A stretch of 64,000 nt of DNA from Jeotgalicoccus sp. (GTDB taxonomy: Bacteria > Bacillota > Bacilli > Staphylococcales > Salinicoccaceae): positions 316,378-380,377 of the forward strand of contig DONT01000001.1 of NCBI GenBank assembly GCA_003513765.1, in the 5' to 3' direction. Positions 51,710 to 61,099 of this stretch are shown piece after piece. Each line of letters opens with the position of its first letter. Within the stretch, counting starts at the first letter, position 1. The position numbers were made by a program, and so were the translations under genes. The notes beneath the pieces are model-generated. The model worked only from the letters and a program-made list of their open reading frames with translations, made no database searches and was not told where the DNA came from.

Positions 51710-52831
51710 TTACTCACCTTTAAAGAATCGTTTTGTTTTATCAAAAATATTTTCCTGCTGCTCGCTGATTACTTCGCCGTTAAGGTCTGCAAGCTGTTTA
51801 AATACTTCGCGTTCCTGTTCTGACAGGCGCGTTGGTGTCACAACTGTTACAGTGACATACTGGTCGCCCGTGCCGAAGCCCTGGACGTTCTTAACGCCTT
51901 TTTCTTTCAGTCTGAAGCGTCTGCCGGACTGTGTTCCTGCAGGTACTGTCAGCATGACTGATGAATTAATCGTTGGAACTTTCAGTTCGTCGCCGAGAGC
52001 AGCCTGTGCAAATGAAATTTTAAGTTCATAGTGAATATCATCGCCGTCACGTGTAAATTTAGCATCCTGCTTAACTCTGAAGACGATATAAAGATCGCCT
52101 GCCGGTCCGCCGTTCACACCTGGTTCACCTTCGCCTGATAAACGAATCTGCTGACCGTTATCTATACCTTCAGGCACTTTAACTTCGATATCAACATTCT
52201 TCTGAACTGTGCCGTGACCGTTACATTTATCACATGCATGTTCGATTTCCTGACCTGTACCGCCGCATGTAGGACATGTACGCTGTGTTTGTACACGGCC
52301 GAAAGGTGTATTTTGTTCGACTGCTACATTACCAGCGCCCGAACATGTTTTACATGTTGATTTTGATGTACCCGGTTTTGTGCCGTCTCCGTCACAAACA
52401 TCACAGAGTACATCTTTTTTAATCGTTACAGTTTTAGTCGCGCCAAAGACAGCTTCTTCAAAAGTAACTGTCATCGTATACTGTAAATCATCGCCTTTTT
52501 TAGGAGCATTCGGGTCTCTCTGACCGCCTCCGCCGAAAAACGAACTGAATATATCTTCAAATCCGCCAAAGCCGCCTCCGCCTGAGAATCCACCGCCGCC
52601 GAAGCCGCCCTGAGAGTTCATACCTTCATGGCCGAACCGGTCGTACTGTGCGCGCTGATTGTCATCTGACAGCACTTCGTATGCTTCAGCAACTTCTTTA
52701 AATTTCTCATCGGAACCATCTTTCATATCCGGGTGATACTTTTTCGATAATTTGCGGTAAGCTTTCTTTATTTCTTCTTGTGTTGCATTTTTATCTAAAC
52801 CGAGTATTTCATAAAAGTCTCTTTTAGCCAC
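51710..52831 (-). CDS. dnaJ: chaperone DnaJ
   Basis: DnaJ stimulates DnaK's ATPase and presents substrates. I set the start at the GTG at 52831 (373 residues; AKRDFYEILGL follows), six bases after GGAGGGG; an in-frame TTG at 52846 lies inside that site. The J domain has HPD, followed by a Gly/Phe-rich stretch and a zinc domain with four CxxCxGxG repeats (CDVCDGDG, CKTCSGAG, CPTCGGTG, CDKCNGHG). Confidence 0.96.
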   Translation of the reverse strand: MAKRDFYEILGLDKNATQEEIKKAYRKLSKKYHPDMKDGSDEKFKEVAEAYEVLSDDNQRAQYDRFGHEGMNSQGGFGGGGFSGGGGFGGFEDIFSSFFGGGGQRDPNAPKKGDDLQYTMTVTFEEAVFGATKTVTIKKDVLCDVCDGDGTKPGTSKSTCKTCSGAGNVAVEQNTPFGRVQTQRTCPTCGGTGQEIEHACDKCNGHGTVQKNVDIEVKVPEGIDNGQQIRLSGEGEPGVNGGPAGDLYIVFRVKQDAKFTRDGDDIHYELKISFAQAALGDELKVPTINSSVMLTVPAGTQSGRRFRLKEKGVKNVQGFGTGDQYVTVTVVTPTRLSEQEREVFKQLADLNGEVISEQQENIFDKTKRFFKGE

Positions 52832-52868
52832 AATTTTCCCCTCCAACAGTCAATATAATACCATTTAA

Positions 52869-52902
52869 AAAAGTCAAAGCCAATGCGTTTGGCTTTGACT
52901 TT
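52869..52902 (-). terminator. hairpin between dnaK and dnaJ
   Basis: AAAGTCAAAGCCAA and TTGGCTTTGACTTT form a 14-bp stem; on the minus strand TTTTTT follows. It lies inside the heat-shock operon and may cut transcription partly before dnaJ. Confidence 0.8.
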
Positions 52903-52915
52903 GGTGTTGAAGATT

Positions 52916-54766
52916 TTATTTTTTATCTTCGTCTTTATCGTCTTCGTCTACTTCTTTATATTCCGCATCGACTACATTGTCATCAGCATTTCCTGCTTCT
53001 GTACCAGCATCCGCTGCGCCTTCTTGCTGCTCCTGTGCCATTTGTTCGTAGAGTTTAGTTGTAACTCCCTGAACAGCCGTTTCAAGTGCTTCTTTCTTCG
53101 TTTTAATTTCTTCTAAATCAGTGCCTTCAAGAGCTGACTTAAGTTCTTCTTTAGCACTTTCGATTTGTTCTTTTTCTTCAGCTTCAACTTTGTCTCCAAG
53201 GTCTTCTACTGCTTTATCGCTTGAGAAGATTAACTGATCTGCTTCGTTGCGGAGTTCAGCTTCTTCTTTTTTCGCTTTATCTGCATCAGCATTTTCTTCA
53301 GCTTCTTTGACCATTCTGTCGATATCCTCATCAGTCAGGTTAGAACTTGATTCGATAGTAATCTTCTGTTCTTTGCCTGTACCTTTGTCAGTAGCAGTAA
53401 CGTTTACGATACCGTTTTTATCGATATCAAAAGTTACTTCAATTTGCGGTACACCTTTTGGTGCCGGTGGAAGATCTGTCAGCTGGAAGCGTCCTAAAGT
53501 CTTGTTGTCGCTTGCCATTGGTCTTTCACCTTGTACAACGTGAATATCCACTGCCGGCTGGTTATCAGCTGCTGTAGAGAATACCTGTGATTTGCTTGTA
53601 GGAATCGTTGTGTTTCTTTCGATAAGAACAGTAGATACGTTCCCCATCGTTTCGATACCTAATGATAATGGTGTAACGTCAAGTAATACTACGTCCTGAA
53701 CGTCTCCTGTAAGCACTCCGCCTTGTACTGCGGCACCCATTGCAACTACTTCGTCAGGGTTTACGCTGCGGTTAGGTTCTTTACCAAGTTCTTTCGTAAT
53801 TGCATCCTGAACTGCAGGAATACGAGTTGAACCGCCGACTAAAATAATTTCGTCAATTTCTGATTTATTTACACCAGCATCTTTAATTGCCTGACGTACA
53901 GGTCCCATTGTTCTTTCAACAAGCGAGTGTGTAAGTTCTTCGAACTTCGCACGTGACAGTGTTGTTTCAAGGTGTAACGGTCCTGCTTCACCGGCAGAGA
54001 TGAATGGTAATGAAATTTGTGTTGAAGATACGCCAGATAAGTCTTTCTTAGCTTTTTCAGCTGCATCTTTCAAGCGCTGCATAGCCATTTTGTCTTTAGA
54101 TAAGTCAATCCCGTTTTCCTGCTTGAACGTGTCTACCAGGAAATCGATAACGATATCATCAAAGTCGTCACCGCCGAGACGGTTGTCCCCTGCAGTTGCA
54201 AGTACGTCAAATACGCCGTCGCCAAGTTCTAAAATAGATACGTCAAACGTACCGCCGCCAAGGTCAAATACTAAAATATTTTCTTCTTTGTCCTGTTTGT
54301 CTAAACCGTATGCAAGTGCTGCTGCAGTCGGCTCGTTAATAATACGCTCAACTTCAAGACCTGCGATACGCCCAGCGTCTTTTGTTGCCTGACGCTCAGA
54401 GTCATTGAAGTATGCTGGTACTGTAACAACAGCTTTAGATACTTTTTCACCTAAATAGCTTTCAGCAGTTTCTTTTAGGTTTTGTAAAATCATTGCTGAA
54501 ATTTCCTGCGGTGTATATTCTTTATCTTCTACTTTTTCAACGTGGTCCGTACCCATATGTCTTTTAACTGACATAATAGTGTTCGGGTTTGTAATAGCCT
54601 GACGTTTAGCTACTTCACCAACCTGGCGTTCACCATTTTTGAATGATACTACAGAAGGTGTTGTACGGTTACCTTCAGCATTTTGAATTACTTTAGGCTC
54701 TCCGCCTTCTAAAATTGATACTACTGAGTTAGTTGTTCCTAAGTCTATACCGATTACTTTACTCAT
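52916..54766 (-). CDS. dnaK: chaperone DnaK (Hsp70)
   Basis: DnaK folds and rescues proteins with DnaJ and GrpE. The 616-residue protein begins with IGIDLGTTNS, has the ATPase motifs VFDLGGGTFDVSIL and ILVGGSTRIPAVQ, and a substrate domain followed by an acidic, Glu/Asp-rich tail. It is the main product of hrcA-grpE-dnaK-dnaJ. Confidence 0.98.
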   Translation of the reverse strand: MSKVIGIDLGTTNSVVSILEGGEPKVIQNAEGNRTTPSVVSFKNGERQVGEVAKRQAITNPNTIMSVKRHMGTDHVEKVEDKEYTPQEISAMILQNLKETAESYLGEKVSKAVVTVPAYFNDSERQATKDAGRIAGLEVERIINEPTAAALAYGLDKQDKEENILVFDLGGGTFDVSILELGDGVFDVLATAGDNRLGGDDFDDIVIDFLVDTFKQENGIDLSKDKMAMQRLKDAAEKAKKDLSGVSSTQISLPFISAGEAGPLHLETTLSRAKFEELTHSLVERTMGPVRQAIKDAGVNKSEIDEIILVGGSTRIPAVQDAITKELGKEPNRSVNPDEVVAMGAAVQGGVLTGDVQDVVLLDVTPLSLGIETMGNVSTVLIERNTTIPTSKSQVFSTAADNQPAVDIHVVQGERPMASDNKTLGRFQLTDLPPAPKGVPQIEVTFDIDKNGIVNVTATDKGTGKEQKITIESSSNLTDEDIDRMVKEAEENADADKAKKEEAELRNEADQLIFSSDKAVEDLGDKVEAEEKEQIESAKEELKSALEGTDLEEIKTKKEALETAVQGVTTKLYEQMAQEQQEGAADAGTEAGNADDNVVDAEYKEVDEDDKDEDKK

Positions 54767-54801
54767 TTATATATTCCTCCAATTAATTTAAATATTATTC
54801 A

Positions 54802-55401
54802 TTATTCGCTTACTTTAACCATTGTCGGTCTGATGACACGGTCTTTTAATATATAACCTTTTTGGAATTCTTCAATCACGATGTCGCTCTCTGAATCAGA
54901 TGCTTCAGTCATTACTGCCTGATGGAAGTTCGGATCGAATGGCTGATTAAGGGCTTCAATCGCTTTAATATCATGTTTTTCCAATGTTTCAACAAGATTT
55001 TTGTACACCATTTCAACACCTTTGTTTAAGGCGATGAAACTCTCGTCTGTACCGTCAATAGCAAGCGCGCGTTCCAGGTTATCAAGAACCGGAAGTAAGT
55101 TTTCAGCAAACTTCTGATCTTTGTACTTACTGTTCAATTCAGCTTCCTGACGATTGCGGCGTTTAAAGTTTTCAAACTCAGCATAGAGTTTCAAATACTT
55201 ATTCTCGCTCTCCTCGACTTGTTCTTTCAGAGAAAGAAGTTCGTCCTCTTGTGAAACTTCTTCATTTTCTTCCTGTTCTGGTGTTTCTTCAGATGCTTCC
55301 TCTTTAGCAGTTTCTTCCTGCTCCGGTGTTTCCTCAGCAGTGTTTACTGTTTTTGATGATTCGTCAACTTTTTCTGTTTCTTTTTCTTCTTCGTTAGTCA
55401 A
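54802..55401 (-). CDS. grpE: nucleotide exchange factor GrpE
   Basis: GrpE releases ADP from DnaK. The 199-residue protein has a very acidic N-terminal tail (about 1-60) with a direct repeat ETPEQEE, a long coiled coil (about 60-110) and the C-terminal beta domain with RVIRPTMVKVSE. It follows hrcA by three bases. Confidence 0.96.
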   Translation of the reverse strand: MTNEEEKETEKVDESSKTVNTAEETPEQEETAKEEASEETPEQEENEEVSQEDELLSLKEQVEESENKYLKLYAEFENFKRRNRQEAELNSKYKDQKFAENLLPVLDNLERALAIDGTDESFIALNKGVEMVYKNLVETLEKHDIKAIEALNQPFDPNFHQAVMTEASDSESDIVIEEFQKGYILKDRVIRPTMVKVSE

Positions 55402-55404
55402 TGC

Positions 55405-56373
55405 CTACACTCCTTTTTTAAATGAGTGGAGTAATTTAATAACCTGTTTGTAGCCCATTAATTCCGGACCGACAACAATTAAATTACCACTCAATCCAGC
55501 GTGGTCAAAATTCGTTGTAATGACTGAAAGTGATTTATAACTTTCATCCAGTTCATCACCGAAGTAAATACTCACATCATTTGATGTCAGCTGTTCGACT
55601 GAGTTATACAGTGCCTCGGATTCGATATCACCATATAAATGTTCGAGCGTTTCCACTTCGGTTCTCATGTCCTGCAGTAAATAATTAAACCCTGCATGAC
55701 CAATCGTCCGTTTCTGTACGTCAACAGATGCCATAATTTGTGCAGTCACCTGATCGTACAGATCTCTTATTTCCGGCGGAACGTGCGCATTATTCTTTAA
55801 AATAACACGTGTGTCACCGAGATTTTTATCGAGCAGCAATTCATTAAAAATGTTGCTTAACTTCTGAAAATCATCGATTGTCACATCACGGTTCGTTTTA
55901 ACAGGCATCTGCCTGACTGTGCCGCTGTTTAAAACGATGATTGCAATACTTGCAGTGTTAGTTAAAGGCGTAATATAGAGACCTTTAACAGTTTCATTAT
56001 TCGCCGTGAGCGAAACCTGAGTTAAATACTTCGTCCGGTCGCTGATTGTCAGTGCAAGTTCATCAGTTAAATTTTCTAAATTATCCGTGCCCGAATAAAG
56101 TTCAAAAGATTTAGCCGGTGATTGGTCAATGTTCAGTTTAAGTTCGTCGATGTAGAATTTCAGAGCCTTTCTCGACGGCACCCGTCCGGATGACGTATGC
56201 GTCTTAATTAAAAAGCCTTTTTTTTCAAGTGCTGCCATCTCATTTCTGATTGTAGCACTCGACACATCGAAATTATATTTTTCCAATAAATGTTTTGAAC
56301 TTATGGGTGTCATTACATTTAAGAAATCATCTACGATAAATGTAAGTATGATCTCCTGCCTTTCTGTTAGCAA
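55405..56373 (-). CDS. hrcA: heat-inducible transcription repressor HrcA
   Basis: HrcA represses class I heat-shock genes by binding CIRCE. The 322-residue protein has an N-terminal winged helix (about 1-75, with SSATIRNEMAALEKKG), then the GAF-like and dimerisation parts. The start is TTG, with GAGGTGATT upstream. It heads hrcA-grpE-dnaK-dnaJ-prmA-rsmE. Confidence 0.95.
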   Translation of the reverse strand: MLTERQEIILTFIVDDFLNVMTPISSKHLLEKYNFDVSSATIRNEMAALEKKGFLIKTHTSSGRVPSRKALKFYIDELKLNIDQSPAKSFELYSGTDNLENLTDELALTISDRTKYLTQVSLTANNETVKGLYITPLTNTASIAIIVLNSGTVRQMPVKTNRDVTIDDFQKLSNIFNELLLDKNLGDTRVILKNNAHVPPEIRDLYDQVTAQIMASVDVQKRTIGHAGFNYLLQDMRTEVETLEHLYGDIESEALYNSVEQLTSNDVSIYFGDELDESYKSLSVITTNFDHAGLSGNLIVVGPELMGYKQVIKLLHSFKKGV

Positions 56374-56385
56374 AGAATCACCTCG

Positions 56386-56412
56386 TTAGCACTCTTCTCT
56401 CTTAAGTGCTAA
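56386..56412. promoter_or_regulatory. CIRCE operator of the hrcA-dnaK operon
   Basis: TTAGCACTC, nine bases, then AAGTGCTAA matches the CIRCE consensus TTAGCACTC-N9-GAGTGCTAA with a single mismatch in the right arm (A for G). It lies just downstream of the -10 box and overlaps the untranslated leader. Confidence 0.92.
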
Positions 56413-56416
56413 TAAC

Positions 56417-56445
56417 AATTTATCAAATAGGTCAAAGAATGTCAA
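56417..56445 (-). promoter_or_regulatory. promoter of the hrcA-dnaK operon
   Basis: On the minus strand TTGACA and TAAATT are 17 bases apart, directly upstream of CIRCE. Confidence 0.8.
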
Positions 56446-56467
56446 CAATTAACCTTGTTTTAATTTC

Positions 56468-57580
56468 CTATAGTAAAAACTCGACGAAAACATCGTTGCC
56501 AATCATGCGCCCGGCTTCAGTTAAAGATATATAGCCATTCTTTCTCGTAAGCAGTTTTTTCTCTGTCAGATTTTTAAGTACATCGCCGTAAACAGCATCG
56601 ACCGGCACACCATATTTTTCTAAAAAGCGCGCTTCACTTACCCCTTTATTTATGCGCAGCCCTAAAAACATTTCTTCTTCAAATTTATCATTTTGAGTCA
56701 GCTGCAGTTTTTCTTTTACGACTGAGCCATGCTCGTTCATGTTATTAATATAATGATTAACAGGTTTGATATTGTAATATCTTTCTTCTCCGGTATAGCC
56801 GTGACTGCCGGCACCTGCACCGATATACGGTTCATTCAGCCAATATGTTTTGTTATGCATTGATTCGTATTCCGCTTGTGAAAAGTTCGATATCTCATAT
56901 TGCGGATAGCCGAGTGCATCCAGACCTGAGATGACTTTATCGTACTTTTCACCTTCTTCAAGACCGCCTGCAACAGTCATCTTGCCTTGATTAATTTTAT
57001 TATAAAACACAGTATGCGGCTCGATAATCAGCGAATACCACGAAATGTGTTTCGGTTTCAGTTCTTTGACGTATTTTAAACTCATATCGATATCATCAAA
57101 TGTTTCACCTGGCAGATTGTACATCAGATCCAGCGAGTAATTTGACAGTCCAATTTTTTCCAGATGGTTAACACTTTTAAATATATCATCAAAATTATGC
57201 GTACGGCCGAGAACTTTTAACAGATCATTATTAAAGGTCTGCACGCCGAGGCTGATACGATTCACACCGTAGCTGTTCAGTACATCGAGTTTTTCAGTCG
57301 TCAATTCATCCGGATTTGCTTCAAATGTAAATTCATCCGTAACAGTAAAATACTCCGTCATGAATTTTAACAGCCTGTCGAGCTGGCTGACTGTCAGCGC
57401 TGTCGGTGTTCCTCCGCCAACATAGATTGTTTTAAGAGTTTCTTTGCCGTATGTTTTTAATTCGTTTATGAGTGCACTGATATAATCGTCCACCGGCTGA
57501 TTTTTAATCAGTACTTTGTTGAAATCGCAATAAGTGCAGATGCGATTGCAAAATGGGATATGGACATACATGCTATCCAT
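56468..57580 (-). CDS. hemW: radical SAM protein HemW (heme chaperone)
   Basis: The 370-residue radical SAM protein has the CNRICTYC motif (C11, C15, C18). It is the HemW family, a heme-binding chaperone once misnamed as coproporphyrinogen oxidase HemN. The GGGTPT loop and C-terminal HemN-like domain are present. It lies between lepA and hrcA as in Bacillus. Confidence 0.93.
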   Translation of the reverse strand: MDSMYVHIPFCNRICTYCDFNKVLIKNQPVDDYISALINELKTYGKETLKTIYVGGGTPTALTVSQLDRLLKFMTEYFTVTDEFTFEANPDELTTEKLDVLNSYGVNRISLGVQTFNNDLLKVLGRTHNFDDIFKSVNHLEKIGLSNYSLDLMYNLPGETFDDIDMSLKYVKELKPKHISWYSLIIEPHTVFYNKINQGKMTVAGGLEEGEKYDKVISGLDALGYPQYEISNFSQAEYESMHNKTYWLNEPYIGAGAGSHGYTGEERYYNIKPVNHYINNMNEHGSVVKEKLQLTQNDKFEEEMFLGLRINKGVSEARFLEKYGVPVDAVYGDVLKNLTEKKLLTRKNGYISLTEAGRMIGNDVFVEFLL

Positions 57581-57598
57581 TAAATTCCTCCTAAAATT

Positions 57599-57626
57599 AG
57601 AGGAGAAATCAAATGATTTCTCCTCT
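57599..57626 (-). terminator. hairpin between lepA and hemW
   Basis: AGAGGAGAAATCA and TGATTTCTCCTCT form a 13-bp stem followed on the minus strand by AATTTTAGG; it may act as a partial terminator. Confidence 0.7.
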
Positions 57627-57634
57627 TGGTGTTG

Positions 57635-59458
57635 TTAATCTTCATCCATTTTTAGTACGGCCAGGAAAGCTTCCTGAGGTATCTCTACGTTACCTACTGC
57701 TTTCATTTTCTTCTTACCTTCTTTTTGTTTCTCTAAAAGTTTCTTCTTACGAGTGATATCTCCGCCGTAACATTTAGACAGTACATTTTTACCCATCGAT
57801 TTAATGTTCGTACGGGATACAATTTTCTGGCCGATTGCTGCTTGAATCGGCACTTCAAACTGCTGCCTCGGGATAATTTTTTTCAGCTTGTCAACGATTG
57901 CCTTACCACGGTCATAAGCAAAGTCCTTATGGACGATAAAGCTGAGTGCATCCACTTTTTCAGCATTCAGCAGAATATCCATCTTCACAAGCTTGGATTC
58001 TTTATAGCCGATAAAGTCATAATCAAGTGACGCGTAGCCCTTAGTATGTGATTTAAGCTGATCGAAGAAGTCGAATACTATTTCAGATAACGGAATTTCA
58101 TAGATGATGTTAACACGCACATCATCCAGATAATCCATCGTCATAAAGTTACCTCGTTTTCTCTGGCACAGTTCCATTACAGCTCCAACGTATTCGTTTG
58201 GCACCATGATCTGTGCTTTAACGTACGGTTCTTCGATACGTTCAGTTTTTTGCGGATCCGGCATCTGTGCCGGGTTATCTACTTTGATTGTGCTGCCGTC
58301 TGTTAAGTCAACACTGTAAATAACTGAAGGCGCTGTAGCGATTAAATCGATACCGAATTCTCTTTCGATACGCTCCTGAACAATTTCCATATGCAAAAGG
58401 CCTAAGAATCCTGTACGGAAACCAAACCCTAATGCTTGTGAAGTTTCAGGTTCGTACTGAAGTGATGAGTCATTTAACTCCAATTTTTCAAGCGCTTCAC
58501 GTAAATCGTTATACTTTGAAGAATCGATTGGATACATTCCGCAGAATACCATCGGGTTCATCTTCTTATAACCCTGCAGCGGAGCTTCAGCCGGATTTTC
58601 TGCACCAGTTATCGTATCACCGACCATTGAATCGCCGACTTTTTTAATCGATGCGGAAATATATCCTACATCTCCAACTGTTAATTCATCAACAGCAAGC
58701 TGTTTCGGAGTATTGATACCAACTTCGTTAACTTCGAATTCCTTGCCTGACGACATCATACGGATTTTATCGCCGGCTTTAACTGTGCCGTCGACAATTC
58801 TAATCGATGAAATTACACCGCGGTACGGGTCGAAAACGGAGTCGAAAATCAGTGCTTTCAACGGTGCCTCCGGGTCCCCGTCCGGTGCCGGAACATCTTT
58901 AACGATACGTTCAAGAATTGCTTCGATACCGATATTTGCTTTTGCCGATGCGTAAATTGCATCCTCTTTCGGGAGACCAATAACATCTTCGACTTCAGCT
59001 GCCACTCTGTCCGGGTCTGCCGCCGGCAGATCAATTTTGTTAACGACCGGAATAAGTTCAAGATCATTATCGAGTGCGAGATAAACGTTTGCGAGCGTTT
59101 GTGCTTCAATACCCTGAGCGGCGTCAACAACGAGAACTGCGCCTTCACATGCAGCCAGTGAGCGCGACACTTCATAAGTGAAGTCGACGTGTCCCGGTGT
59201 ATCTATTAAGTGGAATGTATATTCTTCCCCGTCTTCAGCTGTATACTTTAAGCGGACAGCGTTCAGCTTTATAGTAATACCGCGTTCTCTTTCAATATCC
59301 ATTGAATCTAAAAGCTGTGCTTTCATATCCCGGCCTTCAACCGAGCGTGTGTTTTCCAGTAACCTATCAGCCAAAGATGACTTGCCGTGATCTATATGAG
59401 CAATGATAGAGAAGTTCCTTATATTTTCCTGTCTTTTCAAACGTTCCATATTGTTCAT
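57635..59458 (-). CDS. lepA: elongation factor 4 (LepA)
   Basis: LepA is a ribosomal GTPase that acts in initiation/back-translocation. I start at the ATG at 59458 (MNNMERLKRQENIRNFS; 607 residues), as in the family; a start at 59479 would give seven extra residues. G1 AHIDHGKSS, G3 DTPGHVDF and G4 NKIDLPAAD are present, as is the LepA-specific C-terminal domain. Confidence 0.96.
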   Translation of the reverse strand: MNNMERLKRQENIRNFSIIAHIDHGKSSLADRLLENTRSVEGRDMKAQLLDSMDIERERGITIKLNAVRLKYTAEDGEEYTFHLIDTPGHVDFTYEVSRSLAACEGAVLVVDAAQGIEAQTLANVYLALDNDLELIPVVNKIDLPAADPDRVAAEVEDVIGLPKEDAIYASAKANIGIEAILERIVKDVPAPDGDPEAPLKALIFDSVFDPYRGVISSIRIVDGTVKAGDKIRMMSSGKEFEVNEVGINTPKQLAVDELTVGDVGYISASIKKVGDSMVGDTITGAENPAEAPLQGYKKMNPMVFCGMYPIDSSKYNDLREALEKLELNDSSLQYEPETSQALGFGFRTGFLGLLHMEIVQERIEREFGIDLIATAPSVIYSVDLTDGSTIKVDNPAQMPDPQKTERIEEPYVKAQIMVPNEYVGAVMELCQRKRGNFMTMDYLDDVRVNIIYEIPLSEIVFDFFDQLKSHTKGYASLDYDFIGYKESKLVKMDILLNAEKVDALSFIVHKDFAYDRGKAIVDKLKKIIPRQQFEVPIQAAIGQKIVSRTNIKSMGKNVLSKCYGGDITRKKKLLEKQKEGKKKMKAVGNVEIPQEAFLAVLKMDED

Positions 59459-59494
59459 TAAAAATCCAACTCTCTTCATGTTTACAATGTTATA

Positions 59495-59523
59495 ATTATA
59501 TCAATGCATAGCACTAACTTCAA
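59495..59523 (-). promoter_or_regulatory. lepA promoter
   Basis: On the minus strand TTGAAG and TATAAT are 17 bases apart, about 37 bases before the lepA start. Confidence 0.75.
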
Positions 59524-59541
59524 TTCATTTCGGATTGATTA

Positions 59542-59570
59542 TTGCATAATAAGCTTAGATTTGGTAAAAT
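59542..59570 (+). promoter_or_regulatory. rpsT promoter
   Basis: TTGCAT and TAAAAT are 17 bases apart; transcription should start near 59577. Confidence 0.7.
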
Positions 59571-59586
59571 ATCTGTTGTTGCAATA

Positions 59587-59602
59587 AAAGTTGTACAACT
59601 TT
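59587..59602 (+). promoter_or_regulatory. 16-bp perfect palindrome in the rpsT leader
   Basis: AAAGTTGTACAACTTT lies between the rpsT promoter and its ribosome site CGGAGGTGA. The perfect symmetry could be a protein site or a short hairpin in the leader; no T run follows. Confidence 0.5.
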
Positions 59603-59619
59603 ATGTCGGAGGTGACATT

Positions 59620-59865
59620 ATGCCAAACATTAAATCATCAATCAAACGTGTTAGAACTAGCGAAGATGCTCAAAGCCGTAACATCGCTCAGAAAAACGCT
59701 ATGCGTACTGCAGTGAAACAAGCTGAATCTGCTAAGAGTGAAAATGCTGAGAACAAAACTGAGTTAGTTTCTAAAGCTGTCAAACTTATTGACAAAGCTA
59801 CTAAAAGTAACCAGGTTCATGCTAACAAAGCGAGCCGTCTTAAATCAAAATTAATGGCTAACTAA
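59620..59865 (+). CDS. rpsT: 30S ribosomal protein S20
   Basis: The 81-residue basic helical protein bS20 binds 16S rRNA. The start is the ATG at 59620, after CGGAGGTGA; the first residues PNIKSSIKRVRTSE are typical. It is transcribed alone, divergently from lepA. Confidence 0.97.
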   Translation: MPNIKSSIKRVRTSEDAQSRNIAQKNAMRTAVKQAESAKSENAENKTELVSKAVKLIDKATKSNQVHANKASRLKSKLMAN

Positions 59866-59866
59866 T

Positions 59867-59894
59867 AAAAAAACCTTCTTTTGAAGGTTTTTTT
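59867..59894. terminator. bidirectional terminator of rpsT and holA
   Basis: AAAAAAACCTTC and GAAGGTTTTTTT pair around TTTT, with runs at both ends; it serves rpsT (+) and holA (-). Confidence 0.9.
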
Positions 59895-59904
59895 ATTTTG
59901 TCTT

Positions 59905-60867
59905 TTATATTTCCAGTATAAATAATTCAAACAAAGCATTGCGATCCAGATAACTTGATTTGAACTTATAATCGATGTCACGGCATACAATCATTTTTTT
60001 AAGCAATGTATCCAGCGGGTACTTTCTAGTATGTCTCTGTGCAAGTTTAACTCTGTACGGATGGACTTTCAGCGTTTTCGCAATATTATCTTCCTGATAC
60101 CCTTCTCCGTTTAAAATTTTTACCTGATACAGCAGTCTGAACTGTCCGATAACCAGATGGAGCAGTTTCATCGGTTCTTCCTTTTGTAAAATAAGTTCAC
60201 GCACTAAATTAACAGCTTTCGTTTTTTCATTTTTTAAGATGAAGTCCGTCAGCAGAAACACATTTTGTTCAAGGGATACGCTGACTGCGTTTTCAACGTC
60301 CAGTACTGTAATACTGCCGTCAGCATACAATACTAATTTCGTTACTTCATTATGTACAGCTTCATACTTATAGCTTGTTTTTTCAAGCAGCAGGTTCAGC
60401 GCTTCAGTAGAAATTTCAAGATCGTTACGATCCAGCACCGTACGGACATAGTTCGTTAATTCCTGTTCGTTCATCTCGTTAATTTCTATCTGTTTTCCGC
60501 GCTCGGCCATCAGTTTTGTAATTTTTTTACGCTTATCGAGCTTCTCAGTAATTACAGTAAAGATAAGCAGCGTATCATCACTTTTATTTTTTATATAATC
60601 GATCAGCAGATCAACGTTATGATTCACAGCTGTGCCCGATTTCTGAGCGGTAAATAAAATCGCTTCTTCAACGACGATGACTTTTCTGTCAGCAAGAAAC
60701 GGCAGGGTCTGTGCTTCCTCAATAATCTGCTCAACAGTCGTATCTTTAAAGTTAATTTTTGTATAATTAAAATCGTCTAGCGTTCCGACGTATTCTTTGG
60801 CAATACTTTTTATTTTATCTTCTATGCGGATAATATTAGTGCCATACAGAAGCTGCAGCAATTCCAT
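59905..60867 (-). CDS. holA: DNA polymerase III delta subunit
   Basis: The delta subunit opens the beta clamp in the clamp loader. The 320-residue protein (YqeN type) has the N-terminal AAA-like domain (LYGTNIIRIEDKI at the start), the middle lid domain and the C-terminal collar. It lies next to comEC as in Bacillus. Confidence 0.94.
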   Translation of the reverse strand: MELLQLLYGTNIIRIEDKIKSIAKEYVGTLDDFNYTKINFKDTTVEQIIEEAQTLPFLADRKVIVVEEAILFTAQKSGTAVNHNVDLLIDYIKNKSDDTLLIFTVITEKLDKRKKITKLMAERGKQIEINEMNEQELTNYVRTVLDRNDLEISTEALNLLLEKTSYKYEAVHNEVTKLVLYADGSITVLDVENAVSVSLEQNVFLLTDFILKNEKTKAVNLVRELILQKEEPMKLLHLVIGQFRLLYQVKILNGEGYQEDNIAKTLKVHPYRVKLAQRHTRKYPLDTLLKKMIVCRDIDYKFKSSYLDRNALFELFILEI

Positions 60868-60955
60868 AAATAATCTCCTTAAAGTTTATAAATCTATTAT
60901 AGCTTTTTATTTAAAATTAGCCTATACTGTAACTAAGTGTTTAGGGGGTAATTAC

Positions 60956-61090
60956 ATGAATAAGTTTGAGAAAAATGTTCAGTCAAAAAACAATGACGTT
61001 ATCGACGCAGGTCTTGCTTTCATAGTTGGATTCGTGGCACTTACTGTAATTTATATTATTCCACAAGTATTCGCTATCGTTGCAGGATAA
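60956..61090 (+). CDS. YqzM family small membrane protein
   Basis: The 44-residue product begins MNKFEKNVQSKNNDVIDAG and has one hydrophobic helix (about 20-43). Size and the FEKxVQSKxND motif match YqzM, found next to comEC and holA in Bacillus. The ribosome site is AGGGGG. No role is known. Confidence 0.85.
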   Translation: MNKFEKNVQSKNNDVIDAGLAFIVGFVALTVIYIIPQVFAIVAG

Positions 61091-61099
61091 TCGACAGAA

